DNA of 29,594 bases, from NCBI GenBank assembly GCA_003254885.1, contig QANT01006164.1:1-29594 (forward strand), read 5' to 3'. This document shows, one piece after another, positions 1 to 10,527 of this stretch. Source of the stretch: Purshia tridentata. Lineage: Eukaryota > Streptophyta > Magnoliopsida > Rosales > Rosaceae. The stretch's first letter is position 1. Every line of letters starts with the position of its first letter. Below the pieces are notes generated by a model that made no database searches, was not told where the DNA came from, and saw only the letters and a list, made by a program, of their open reading frames with translations. The position numbers and the translations under genes were made by a program.

Positions 1-795
1 CATACAGTTAAATTTCTTTTTATTTTACGGGTTGAGTCTTTTATACGAAAGATTATAGTATTGGGGTGAAATGTCAAAAAATTTTAGTTGGGAGGTAAAG
101 TAAACATATTATAATATGAGTAGACGGTTTATTATATTTATAAGATATAGAGTTAATAATGTTCATATATATTATATAAAATAGAGTAAGTAATTACTGA
201 AGATATGTTCTTTCAACCTTAAAAAAAAAAAAAACTATGTGTAATTAACCGGACCAAATGATTAATATCCATATATGTGTAATCTCACATATGATGGAAT
301 GGAAGAGAGTAAAAGGACAAATTTACAATAGGAATGCATATTTACTCCAGCAATCTTGACTTCATAAATCTACTAGACTTTTGGCACGTGTTGAACACAT
401 GTCCACTAAAATTTATATTATGTGATTTTTTATATATTTTTATTTTTTGATAAATTATCACTACTCTCTCCACCTTTTAAAGTAGTGGGGTGTTTTTTAT
501 TTTAATTTTTACATTTTACAATTATATCCTTATTTATTAAGTTGAATAAAAAATATTTATGAGAATTTAAAATTTGGTAAAGCTTGTAACACAAAAGTGT
601 CTCTTAGCTTTATAATAGTAAAAATATAAAAATCGTTTGATGAAATCAATGAGATTGAGAAATAATTAACTTTTTTTCATAGAATCATCATCATATACAC
701 AGTTTTGTTTTATTTATTTATTTTTTTCCCTCATTTCAATTCAATTTCAAAAGAAATACAATTAAAAATCCGAAAATCTCGCATAACTGTATGAT
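1..795. other. AT-rich intergenic spacer left of the NAT gene
   Basis: No convincing coding frame, RNA gene or complete mobile element is visible. The stretch is strongly AT-rich with homopolymer runs. A G-box core CACGTG sits at 385-390, about 1.1 kb upstream of the transporter ATG; a six-base match of this kind is expected by chance and is weak evidence for regulation. Base composition shifts toward GC at about 795-800, where the probable leader of the next gene begins. Confidence 0.6.
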
Positions 796-799
796 TGGG

Positions 800-1495
800 C
801 ACTTATAAGTTCAAACGGAGGCCAGCACCCGCCAACTGCGTCAACCTTCGTCCAACTATCTGAAACGCTGTCGTTTTACACATCCGAAACCGATTCCAAG
901 TCCAACAATCCGAGACGGCTTCCGCCGGATAATAGGAATGTCTCGGAGTGCGAGTGTACTGGGTTCTGAGCCAGCGAAAAAATGCTCGGAACCGAAGAAG
1001 AAGAAGAAGAATAAAAATGACGAAAATTTCCGTGGAGTTCAAACTCCAAAGGTCGAACTCGAAGAGCAGCAGCGATGCTATTTCTGGTGAGTGAGAATGC
1101 ATTATTATTTTTTATCACGAACCATTTGTGGTTGATGTTAGAAAACCGTTGACAATATTCAGCATTTAATGAAAATTAAACTCTGAATAATTTGAATTGC
1201 TCAAAATGATTTCTCACTCAATTCACAAATTGATGACCACCATTATCATTCAATCATTTTTTTTTATTCCAATTTGTAACAGTTGCTGCTGCGAAATTCT
1301 AATCACTTTCTCACTTGGTACTCAATTTCGAGCATTACTCATTTAACTCATTACGCGCGCATCTCCAATAAATATGGGTTATTACAGTTTGTAACGGTCT
1401 ACTTGACAGCTAAATTGTGGGACAAAGCTCCGTGGCTACTCTATAACCTCTCTTTGGTTCTCTTTCCTCTGTAGACATCTTCAAACTAGCAAGAC
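800..1495 (+). promoter_or_regulatory. Probable 5' leader of the NAT gene, with a leader intron and a uORF
   Basis: From about 800 the sequence becomes more GC-rich, as expected of transcribed leader. A strong donor (CTG|GTGAGT) lies after 1086. Two acceptors follow: AACAG ending at 1282, and a pyrimidine-rich TCCTCTGTAG ending at 1474, which is 21 nt before the coding ATG. A leader intron of 1087-1474 (or 1087-1282) is therefore likely. An upstream ORF opens at ATG 938. It reads 50 codons to TGA at 1088-1090 unspliced, or 49 codons to a TGA formed at the junction if 1474 is used. An in-frame TAG at 1487-1489, nine bases before ATG 1496, supports 1496 as the true start. The transcription start itself is not visible. 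Confidence 0.45.
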
Positions 1496-4400
1496 ATGGC
1501 CAGAGGCGGCGGTGGCTGTAACAATAACAATGGTGGTGCTGCTGCTGCTGGCGGCGGTAACATTAACAATTGTGGTGACAACAGTAACAACTATGCTGAC
1601 AATGGTGATGACAATAACAACTGTGGTGGCGGCGGTGGTGGAGGCATTAACAACAACAAGAATTGTAGGGGGAGTGGCAATAACAACATCAAGAACGTGG
1701 AGGAGTTACAACCGCACCCACTGAAAGAGCAGTTGCCTGGTGTTCAGTATTGTATTAACAGTCCACCTCCATGGCGTTCGTATTCTCTCATATTATGATG
1801 CTCTTATAATCTCAATTTCTCAATGTGAAAGACTATGCATTTTCATGTTCACGTTCATGTCCATGTTCGTGTCCATGTTCGTGTCCGTGTGTTCATGTTT
1901 GTGTTCGTGTTCATGGTCGTGTTGGGTATTGTGTTATCTTTTCATGGTTACACGTACAAGCACTGTAATGATTTTTCTTTCATGGTTATGCAGCCGAAGC
2001 TGTCGTGTTGGGTTTCCAGCATTATCTTTTGACTCTTGGGATTACCATCTTAATCCCAAGTATGATTGTTCCTCAAATGGGTGGAGGAAATGTAAGGACT
2101 TGATTGCAAATTTATGATTTTAACTTGTTCCTCGAGTATGATTCTAACTTTATGATTGTTCCACATATTAGATTAATTTACTTGAGTCTTTTTCATCACA
2201 GGTTGAGAAGGCTAGGGTGATACAAACCATGCTCTTTGTTTCGGGGTTCAGCACACTCTTCCAATCTCTATTTGGAACCCGACTTCCCACAGTGGTAGTC
2301 GGTTCATATACATATGTAATCCCCACAACTTCAGTACTCCTAGCCAGTAGATATAAGGAATACACAGATCCGCATGAGGTCAGGCTTAACTTATTTATTC
2401 TTGGTTTTGAAAAATAATTTCTTATAGGTGATATCACTTTCTAGCTTCCATGAGTCTCTTCCTTGATTGGGCCTTATGAATGAATTTTCCAGAAATTTAC
2501 ACAGACGATGAGAGGTATACAAGGTGCTTTAATCATTGCTGCCAGTTTTCAGATGATTATGGGCTTCCTAGGCTTGTGGAGAAATGTTGTAAGGTAAATA
2601 TTTTGAACTGGATTTTCGAATGCAAGTAATTAATTAAACTTCCCAAATTATTACTAGTAGGATTTGATACTCTGTGAATTGTGACTGTATTTTCTTAACT
2701 TACTTGAGTCAGGTGTCTTAGCCCTCTTTCTGTTGTCCCATACATAACTTTTACCGGACTTGGTCTCTATCATCTTGGCTTCCCTATGGTAAAGAGTTCT
2801 CGATTGATCTTTCATTCTTTTCTCATAGTTAATATTTATTTTTTTGAACCTTAGTACTATGAATGTATTAAATGCATGTTATCATATTGCTTTCTTTCCC
2901 CCTCAAAAATCTGAATTAGAGTATTCAAATTCAAGAAATAAGCATTGGGTCATGAATGACTTGGTCTACCTGATTTATGTGTTCCCTTTTATTTTGAAAG
3001 TGAGAAAATGAGAATACATATATTTTCATCTCATATGTAGGTGCAAGTAGATTATCGAAATTTGGTTACTCTTAACATTAGGTTTTGACAGGCAGTGTAT
3101 TTACTTTCCACCTCTTTTTCCCCCTCTCTTTTTTTCTTCTTCTAGTTGGCCAAATGTGTTGAACTTGGGCTTCCAGAGTTGATCATCATGGTTTTCATCG
3201 CACAGGCAAGTCTTGATCAGTTTTTATTTACTCTGCCTTCACAGATACCACACAGTATATGATATTGAATGAAGAGTCCTTTTTCTTTAGGTTTCTTATG
3301 GCACTGAGTAATGTTCTAGATGATTAACTGTTTTGCAGTATCTTCCTCATTTTATACATACAAAGAAGCAAATATGCGACAGATTTGCTTTGCTGTTCTC
3401 TGTCGCAATTGTGTGGTTGTTTGCACAACTTCTGACCTCAAGTGGTGTGTATGACCACAAACCTGCAAGCACCCAAATTAGTTGCCGCACTGATCGTACT
3501 GGCCTTCTTGATGCATCACCATGGTGAGCTATTGTATGTGATCTGTCATTATCTATTAATTCATTTTGTTTCTTAAGTATTTTGACAACAATGGATCTTC
3601 TTGTCTTTTTGTTTTGTCATATATGCAGGATATATATTCCTTATCCATTTCAATGGGGGGGCCCCACTTTTAATGCAGGAGAAGCTTTTGCAATGATTGC
3701 TGCTTCTTTTGTTTCGACCTTTGAGGTTCATTCCTATTTTAAGTTACTTGGGAATGCTTGTAGAATAAAGGAATTATTAAACTAGATTTATGTCAAAGGT
3801 TCTGAATCTACAATGATACTGTTGTATAAATTTTGCTTTATAATTTGACTAAGAATCTGATGGTAGCAGTGAATTTGTTAAGTACTTTAGCTTACATTAT
3901 ACACAATAGTTAACAAAATTCAATTGCAAGTCTGTACGGCTCAGTTGTGGATTCTGCTTTATGAAAACACATTATTAAAATTTATAAAAATCTAGTTATA
4001 TTGATAGTATACCTTCAATGTTTGCAGTCCACTGGTACATTTTTTGCTGCAGCAAGATATGGGAGTGCCACACCTGTACCACCCTCTGTCATTAGCCGTG
4101 GTGTTGGCTGGCTGGTAGGGACATCTTTGCCTGCTGCTCTTCTACTTTAGAATTTTGATGTTTTTCTATTCTAGATGTGTTTGCTCTATTGTCATTTTTT
4201 TACGTTTTTTTAATTTTATCTTTCTTCTTTGATTTCAGGGTATAGGAGTTTTACTTAATGGGATGTTTGGTTGTCTAACCGGCTCTACTGCTTCAGTGTA
4301 ATGAACTCAAACCTCATGTCTGTATTTTCAGTAAAATTCATGCCTTCTTTCGAGCATTACGTATTTTTGCATGTATACAATGTAGCAAGGTATTTTATAC

Positions 4401-5441
4401 AAGAAAAAGGGTTGGAATCCTAACCTAACGATTTGTATTGTACCAAATTTAATCTTCGTATTACACTCTTCTAATTTGCCAAGCAGGGAAAATGCTGGTC
4501 TATTAGCAATGACTAGAGTTGGAAGCCGTAGAGTCATTCAAATATCAGCTGGGTTCATGATATTATTTTCTGTATTTGGTATGCTCCAATTTTTCCACGT
4601 AGTTTCGTTTTAATTCTTATACTACATATGTATGCTTCATCATTTCTCATTTTGTCTAGTGGTGTTCTTAACCAGGAAAATTTGGAGCACTTTTTGCTTC
4701 TATTCCATTGCCAATAATAGCAGCTACTTATTGTATCTTATTTGGCTATGTCGGTACGTATCTCTGTTTCTTTAGACATCTGATCATTGTATTGACATTT
4801 TCATGTTTTCTTACATTGCAGAACATGCATTGCAATGATTGCTCCTATGTGTTTATCATACACATCCCATTGATGCATGAATACATAAGTTTCAGTTGTT
4901 TGATTGAAATATATGTGAAGTAGTCAAAACAACAAAAACAAGAAATATGATTCTAGTGCCTTTTATTTAACAATCGCCTATAATGTGATTTGCAGCTTCT
5001 GCAGGCCTTGGTTTTCTCCAATTTTGTAACTTGAACAGTTTCAGAACAAAATTTATATTGGGCTTCTCTTTCTTCATGGGAATTTCAGTACCACAATACT
5101 TCAGAGAATATTATCACACAGGGTCCAGAAGCAGTACTGGATGGGTAAGATTTTTTTAAAATATTTGGTTTCAATTCCTCCACTGGCCTTGCTTATTCTA
5201 ATTTGCTCAATTACTTGATCAGTTTCACAATACAGTGACTGTCATCTTCATGTCCCACACGACGGTAGCTGCTCTGGTTGCTATGATATTGGACTGCTCA
5301 CTGTCACGTGAAACTGATGCATCTCGAAAAGACAACGGTTTATATTGGTGGGAGAAGTTTTGCTTATATAGCTCAGATGTCAGGAATGATGAATTTTATG
5401 CGCTACCATGCAGTTTGGACAAGCTTTTCCCAGCCCTTTGA
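1496..5441 (+). CDS. Nucleobase-ascorbate transporter (NAT/NCS2 family), 14 coding exons
   Basis: Exons: 1496-1775, 1994-2091, 2202-2378, 2493-2593, 2713-2788, 3146-3205, 3339-3523, 3629-3725, 4028-4114, 4239-4297, 4487-4578, 4676-4753, 4996-5144, 5223-5441. These sum to 1758 nt, 585 aa, with phases matching at every join. The product is a multi-helix membrane carrier; the family moves nucleobases (xanthine, uric acid, adenine, guanine, uracil) with protons, and ascorbate in some animal members. Plant members are mainly linked to nucleobase uptake. Visible landmarks are the QH motif in LGFQHYL (Q102-H103), the conserved Glu of FESTG (E358), and the NAT signature ENAGLLAMTR (408-417). The C-terminus RNDEFYALP is typical of plant NATs. 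From memory it is closest to Arabidopsis NAT1-4-type proteins; the subgroup is not certain. Odd points: residues 3-66 form an Asn/Gly-rich extension, and intron 6 (3206-3338) starts with GC. The start is fixed by the in-frame stop at 1487. Confidence 0.95.
1838..1925 (+). repeat. Degenerate hexanucleotide repeat in NAT intron 1
   Basis: An array built on a 6-bp period of TGTTCG / TGTCCA / TGTTCA type units runs through intron 1 of the transporter gene (intron 1776-1993). It stays open in several frames and so mimics coding sequence rich in His-Val or Phe-Val dipeptides. It lies between a good donor and acceptor and is not part of the NAT protein. Confidence 0.75.
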
Positions 5442-6185
5442 ATCTTTAAAACTACTGCTTGAAACATTTTCTCCAGTTTTCTTCTTCCCTGCTTCACTGT
5501 ATTAAAAGCAAGAAAAGGCACTTGGGTTTTTAGCTTGGCAAGAAGAAGATTGTTTTTCAATATAAATAGAATGCATTCTGCATGCATGTTTGTTTGTGTG
5601 TTTATACGAATTAAATTATAAATATAGGGCCGGGGCGGGTCAGCCCAGGCCCAACCCTTTGCACAAATGGGTTGCCGCTAGATTGATGCAAAAATATCTT
5701 GTATAGAACTGAAAACTTTTTTCTAACGTTCAGTTCGAAGTTTCTAACACGCGATCAGTTGTTATGACTTTGTGTTTTTTGTGTTAATGAGGAGAAGAAA
5801 GTTCCATACAAACCACCCAAGAAGTTGCGTTGTCATCGCAAATAGGTAGCCATTTGTCAAGAAAAGCCCATAGACAGCTTTCCCAAATTTACACATTCAA
5901 TCAATCTCTTGCTATTTAACGCCACACACCAACCAAAACTTTCCTCCTCACCTCAGCTTTACTGCCTCTCCCTTTCTCATAACAGTCTTCATCGGCACTT
6001 TCTACTTTTCTCGGGAAATTTTCTTTCCCTGGAAAGGAAATTTTGCCGAGAAAAATAACTATTTTCGACGGCTATTGTATTCATCGACGATTTTTTGTGT
6101 TTTTGGAAGTTTTCTTTGAAGTGATCCAAATAAATCCAAAAATATATTTAAATATATATATAAATATATCTTCTGGGTTTTGATC
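5442..6185 (+). promoter_or_regulatory. NAT 3' flank and promoter/leader region of the heptahelical gene
   Basis: The first part presumably holds the 3' UTR of the transporter gene. A short GC-rich patch (5627-5660, GGGCCGGGGCGGG and CCCAGGCCC) stands out from the AT-rich surroundings. From about 5930 the sequence becomes pyrimidine-rich (CTCACCTCAGC, CCTCTCCCTTTCTC), typical of a plant 5' leader, with a TATTTAA stretch at about 5912 as a possible TATA element. An AT-only run of about 35 bp lies just before ATG 6186. No separate gene is seen. Confidence 0.4.
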
Positions 6186-8867
6186 ATGGGTGGTGGTTCT
6201 CCAAGACCAGGTAATTTTCTTCTCACATGTCTTCTGAGTCTACTATTTTCTCCTCCAATTGTGTTCTCCTGTTAATCAGCTGATGATTTTGGTTATGGTC
6301 TATGGAAATTTGATTGCATTGTGGCCTGGATTAACCATTTGTATATTGAAAATCTGTCAATGTATTCATTTTTGCGTCAATGTTTGTTAAAAATCTTAAA
6401 AGTATTACCAATGTATATCAAAACACCTTTTTTTCTCTTTTTTTGTTTCTTTCCCTGATTAACTGTTGGCCTATACCTCTCCACAAGCTTATGATGAGCT
6501 CCGATAGATTGGGTTAGAGAGGCTCCCAGATTCCCTTAGTGACACCCTTTAATTAAATAGCCATGGGTGAGGGGAAAGATCCACGAATAAACCTTAGTCT
6601 GGATAAACTTATGTTATATATACTGTAAAGGATGTATACCTACCTATAAAGCCAAGAAGGGGTGGGGTCATAGATTGTCTAATTTGCCTCCTGGACTGTG
6701 CTTTACTGTAAAGCAATGAGTTGGGTACATATGCAGCATTAAACAACGTACGTTAACAACCTGGTGTGATTGAACCGTTTTTAACCAAGTGTCTACTAAG
6801 GGTTCCACCTTATTGGGTATATTTTTAGATATTCAAGAATATTGTTTATCAAACATTTAGTCATCTGTCAATACTAGAGTTGAAATAATATAGGAAAGAC
6901 AACAATAGGGGAGAACCTGCAAATTAATGATAAAGTGAACTCCACTGGTATCCTTGTGCATCTGATAGTTGTTCCCTTCTATTTCTCCAAGAAAAGCTCT
7001 TCTTGTGCAATGCCTGTTGTGTTAGCTTATGATGTCTTCTTGTTTAGTATGACAATGTTCCTTATTGCTTCTTGTTTCTGGGTTGCAGAGATGATAGGTG
7101 GTCGCTATGAGAATTCGGTTGCTTCCTCTGAATCATTAGATAATCATTTTGACTATGAAGATGGAGAAAAAGTGTCTCTAAAGGAAAGAAAGGGAAAGAG
7201 ACTGTGGAAAAAAGGAAAAAATCAGCTTGTTGAATATGATTCATTGCCTGGGTTTTTAAGGGACAACGAGTACATTCTGTGTTATTACCGATCAGAATGG
7301 CCTTTAAAGCAGGTGTTTCTAAGCATCTTCTCCATTCATAATGAGACTCTTAATATCTGGACGTAAGTACTTTAGTTCAAAAACTTATTACCTCTTTTAA
7401 TCTAATACTTATTTTGTTTTCTTTTCCTTTCTCCCTCCCTAATTTATATACATTCATTTTGATAAATACATTGTGAAATCATTTGTGATACAAGATTTTC
7501 ATTATATTTGATGCAGTCCTTACGAAAAGAACATTGTTTTCTGATAAATGATTTTAGGATCTTTTCTCAGAAACATTCTTGAATTTGTTTTTACTTTGTA
7601 GGCATTTGATCGGGTTCTTCCTTTTCCTCTTCCTAACCATATACACAGCAAGAAGAGCTCCAGACTTCATGGATCTTCATTCCCTGCAGCGTTTGCCTGA
7701 GATGATTAGAAGAGCTGATTTGTACAAAATTCATCCAGAACTGTTGAATTGCCTCCCTTCCCTGCCCAACCTGTCCGATCTTTATAAATTAAAAGACGAG
7801 TTTAAGACATCTTTGCCATCTATGGATTTTCTCTCCTCAGTTTCAGGGAATGTAATGGAACTTCTCACCAAATGCTTGCCTGAGCGATTCTCCCATGCCA
7901 ATCAAACAGAGAAATCTGTTGTGGTATTGTCATGCTCCTTGACATTAACTCTCACAATATATTTATAGAACATGCAACTCTGCTTGTAATTATGTTCACG
8001 CAAAACTATCATTTCATTGTTTCAAATTGGTTACCAATCTTTTCACCTGATATGCGTCAGTATGTGACCAAGCTACCTGACTACGTATTCTATAAAATAT
8101 CTCTATGAAACCTGTTCTATATACTTATGGAAACATACTTTTTAATTCAAAGTTGTCCTTTTGTTTTCATGGTTTACGGCCTGATGCCTTTGTTATTTGT
8201 TTGATAATTGCAGCATGGAGTAAAAGATGATTTGATGAACATGGTGGCTCCCCTTATGTATCGACCTATTACTAGGTGGCCCTTTTTTGCCTTCCTAGGC
8301 GGAACCATGTTCTGCTTGCTAGCCAGTAGCACATGCCACCTCCTTGCTTGCCATTCAGAACGCCTTTCCTACATAGTACTCAGGTGTGATTATGCAGGCA
8401 TCGCTGCACTCATCGCAACCTCCTTTTACCCTCCTGTCTACTACTCCTTCATGTGCAACCCCTTCATTTGCAACCTCTACTTGGGACTCATAACACTGCT
8501 AGGTACCGCCACCATTGTTTTCTCCCTCCTCCCGTTTTTTCAAGGACCCAAGTTCCGTAGTTATCGTGCTTCTCTCTTCTTTGGGATGGGCGTGTCAGGT
8601 GTGGTGCCTTTAGCACATAAGCTCATATTGTACAGAAACCAGCCAGAGGTCCTCCAGACTACAGGCTATGAGGTGTTAATGGGTGTTCTTTATGGATTGG
8701 GGGCTTTGATTTATGCTACGAGGATACCAGAGCGATGGAGACCGGGAAAGTTTGATATTGCTGGCAACAGTCACCAACTTTTTCATATCTTGGTTGTGGC
8801 GGCAGCTTACGCACACTATCGTGCTGGGCTGGTCTACCTAAGATGGCGGGACTTGCAGGGTTGCTAG
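6186..8867 (+). CDS. Heptahelical transmembrane protein (PAQR/AdipoR family), HHP4/HHP5-like
   Basis: Exons 6186-6210, 7089-7362, 7602-7923 and 8214-8867 give 1275 nt, 424 aa, with GT-AG borders and consistent phases. The PAQR family has a soluble N-terminus followed by seven membrane helices; plant HHPs have been linked to hormone, sugar and abiotic-stress responses. Visible landmarks: an acidic/basic N-terminal tail, the block RSEWPLKQVFLS then HNETLNIWTH, and the putative metal-binding set H249 (STCH), D266 (LRCDYAG), H394 and H398 (HQLFH). The 17-residue spacing from H249 to D266 equals that of the AdipoR1 zinc site. The protein ends in YRAGLVYLRWRDLQGC, very like Arabidopsis HHP4 as I recall it. 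A hydrophilic insertion in exon 3 (about residues 125-205) separates helix 1 from the rest, as in HHP4/5. The first coding exon is only 25 nt before an 878-nt intron; if that intron lies in the leader, translation could start at in-frame ATG 7091 instead. The exon 3 donor (GTG|GTATTG) was chosen by phase and family fit. Confidence 0.93.
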
Positions 8868-10527
8868 CCTTTAGACTTGGGAGCCAGCATTAAGTCATAG
8901 TAGATGGATCCTTTCTAAGCCTTCTTCTGTGTTGGGGTTGGGATCTTTTTGTTTTTATTTGCATGTTGAAACTTGATTATATATGAATCAAGGTATAGTT
9001 ACTTTTTTCTTTGGCCAGAATAACATTTGGACATTGTTTTCTCATGAGATTAAAACCTTGTAGCTACAAATTTTGATTACCAAAGAGACCTCTTTTCGAA
9101 TGGCGATTTTAAGAAATAAAACCCTAAAGCTTTTCTTTATTTATTCAAGAGAGGGAGAGGAGAATATAATCGAACTCTTGTTATTGGGTGTGGGCACAAG
9201 TGCTCTACCGCAAAAGCTTTCAGAAACAAGGTCCGTGAGCCATACAAGCCGTGTCTATACGAATAGCCTGCCTATATGGGTTCTGCACAAAGAAACTACC
9301 TGGCTTAGAAGTTTCAATGTCCAAAAAATTTTCGCTCCAGTCTATTGGGGGCATAACAATGCATCACTTGGGAAAATTCTTTGACTGCTTTGCTGTACCT
9401 TTTTTTTTGATTATGTTAGATGGAATTAACAAGCTTTTTATGGACAAAGTTGCTACACATGTGCAGTCATGTTACAACTTACAAGAGATCATCTTCATCA
9501 GAGACTGAATCATAATTTAGTGTAATTGGATCAAACAATTGACATTGCTACCAGAATCAGCAACAGAACCTGCAAACATCACAGCTTTATGAGCCTTCAA
9601 AATCATCCACAAAGCATTTTGACATATCGTACGACAGCATGATCCATCTTAAGAATCAATACATAATAACATTCAACTTACGCACAGAAACTAAAAATGA
9701 TCTCAAAACATGTAGCAATAATGAAACTTTTAGAACATTAGGCAAGAATATTGATTATTCAAATTCAATCTGTTAGAAATTTTTCAGAAAAAATGCACAA
9801 CTCTTTAGGATTTTCCAAGCATTTATTGTGTGTGAAAGTTATAAGAGCTCATTAATTCCATTATGTACCCTACATCTTTCTTTAAAGATGAGTTTGATTG
9901 TGCAGTGAAGTTTTAAAAAGTATGATCAAAACATTTAATCCTAACTGATCACTACGACTGATGGATGCAACTCAAAATGAATATATGCATAGAAGTCTAC
10001 AAATAAGGCAAGAAATCCCCATCTCTTTTTCCTTTCTGTTTTACTGCTTCCAAATCAGCATATGCCTCAACATTTCCATATTTCAACGTCAATCAAATCT
10101 AAAGTCTTGTTATTCTGCAGAAATATATTGTTTCTTGGCAGGCTTGAAGCTTCAAAGGGTGTTTGAGTCTATTGTCGTCATGCATGCAGGAAGTCAGAAC
10201 TTCATTATATCGTAGAGACGTATTTGTTGAACTCAATGCATAGCATTATTGGTGGGAGCTAATACCGTGGTAAGTAATGCAACTCGATGATGGGCCTTAA
10301 GGTATCCCAGTTTCAAATTTTTGTACTTTTAAATTCTATTACTAAACAGTTTCTCTTTCAGTTTGCACAGACTTAATTTATTGTTCAACACACCCCCCAT
10401 AATTAATGAAAATCATGTATATACGTGGCAGAATTTGGTAGTACACTTCTCAGGTAAATCCCTTTCATGTACATCCACTAGATCAGTTGTATGTAGCATT
10501 GCACTGGATCCCATAGAATAAAAGAGT
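8868..10527. other. Spacer between convergent genes
   Basis: Here the 3' ends of the heptahelical gene (+) and the ankyrin-PGG gene (-) face each other. Presumed 3' UTR of the former follows TAG 8867. Open frames at about 9073-9508 and 9961-10215 have no recognisable domain, start context or splice logic and look like chance. A tRNA-like patch at 9166-9211 is listed separately. The rest, to about 10500, is AT-rich with no feature I can support. Confidence 0.5.
9166..9211 (-). mobile_element. Possible tRNA-derived SINE scrap with A-box and B-box-like motifs
   Basis: Read on the minus strand, GCGGTAGAGCAC (9211-9200) resembles a pol III A-box region, and AGAGTTCGATTAT (9178-9166) resembles a B-box (consensus GGTTCGANNCC). 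The order is correct, but the two motifs are close together and the second is degenerate. Acceptor and anticodon stems cannot be folded, so this is not a working tRNA. I saw no target duplication or A-rich tail. A chance match is quite possible. Confidence 0.25.

Noticed and set aside
803..1118. Minus-strand open frames of 99 and 80 codons
   Set aside because: They are antisense to the GC-richer leader of the NAT gene and show no domain, splice sites or credible start context.
1512..1724. Alternative frame rich in Thr/Val/Leu overlapping NAT exon 1
   Set aside because: It is the shifted reading of the Asn/Gly triplet repeat; only the frame starting at 1496 continues into the conserved NAT sequence.
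1740..2117. 125-codon frame with Phe/Met/Cys-rich repeat
   Set aside because: It runs through the intron 1 hexanucleotide repeat and only briefly coincides with exon 2; it is not a separate gene.
6935..7088. Upstream extension of the PAQR exon 2 frame starting at 6935
   Set aside because: It is intron read-through: a good acceptor (GGGTTGCAG) ends at 7088 and the family N-terminus does not contain this hydrophobic stretch. A retained-intron form cannot be excluded.
9073..10215. Plus-strand open frames between the PAQR and ankyrin genes
   Set aside because: No recognisable protein features; overlapping frames of similar length occur by chance in this stretch.
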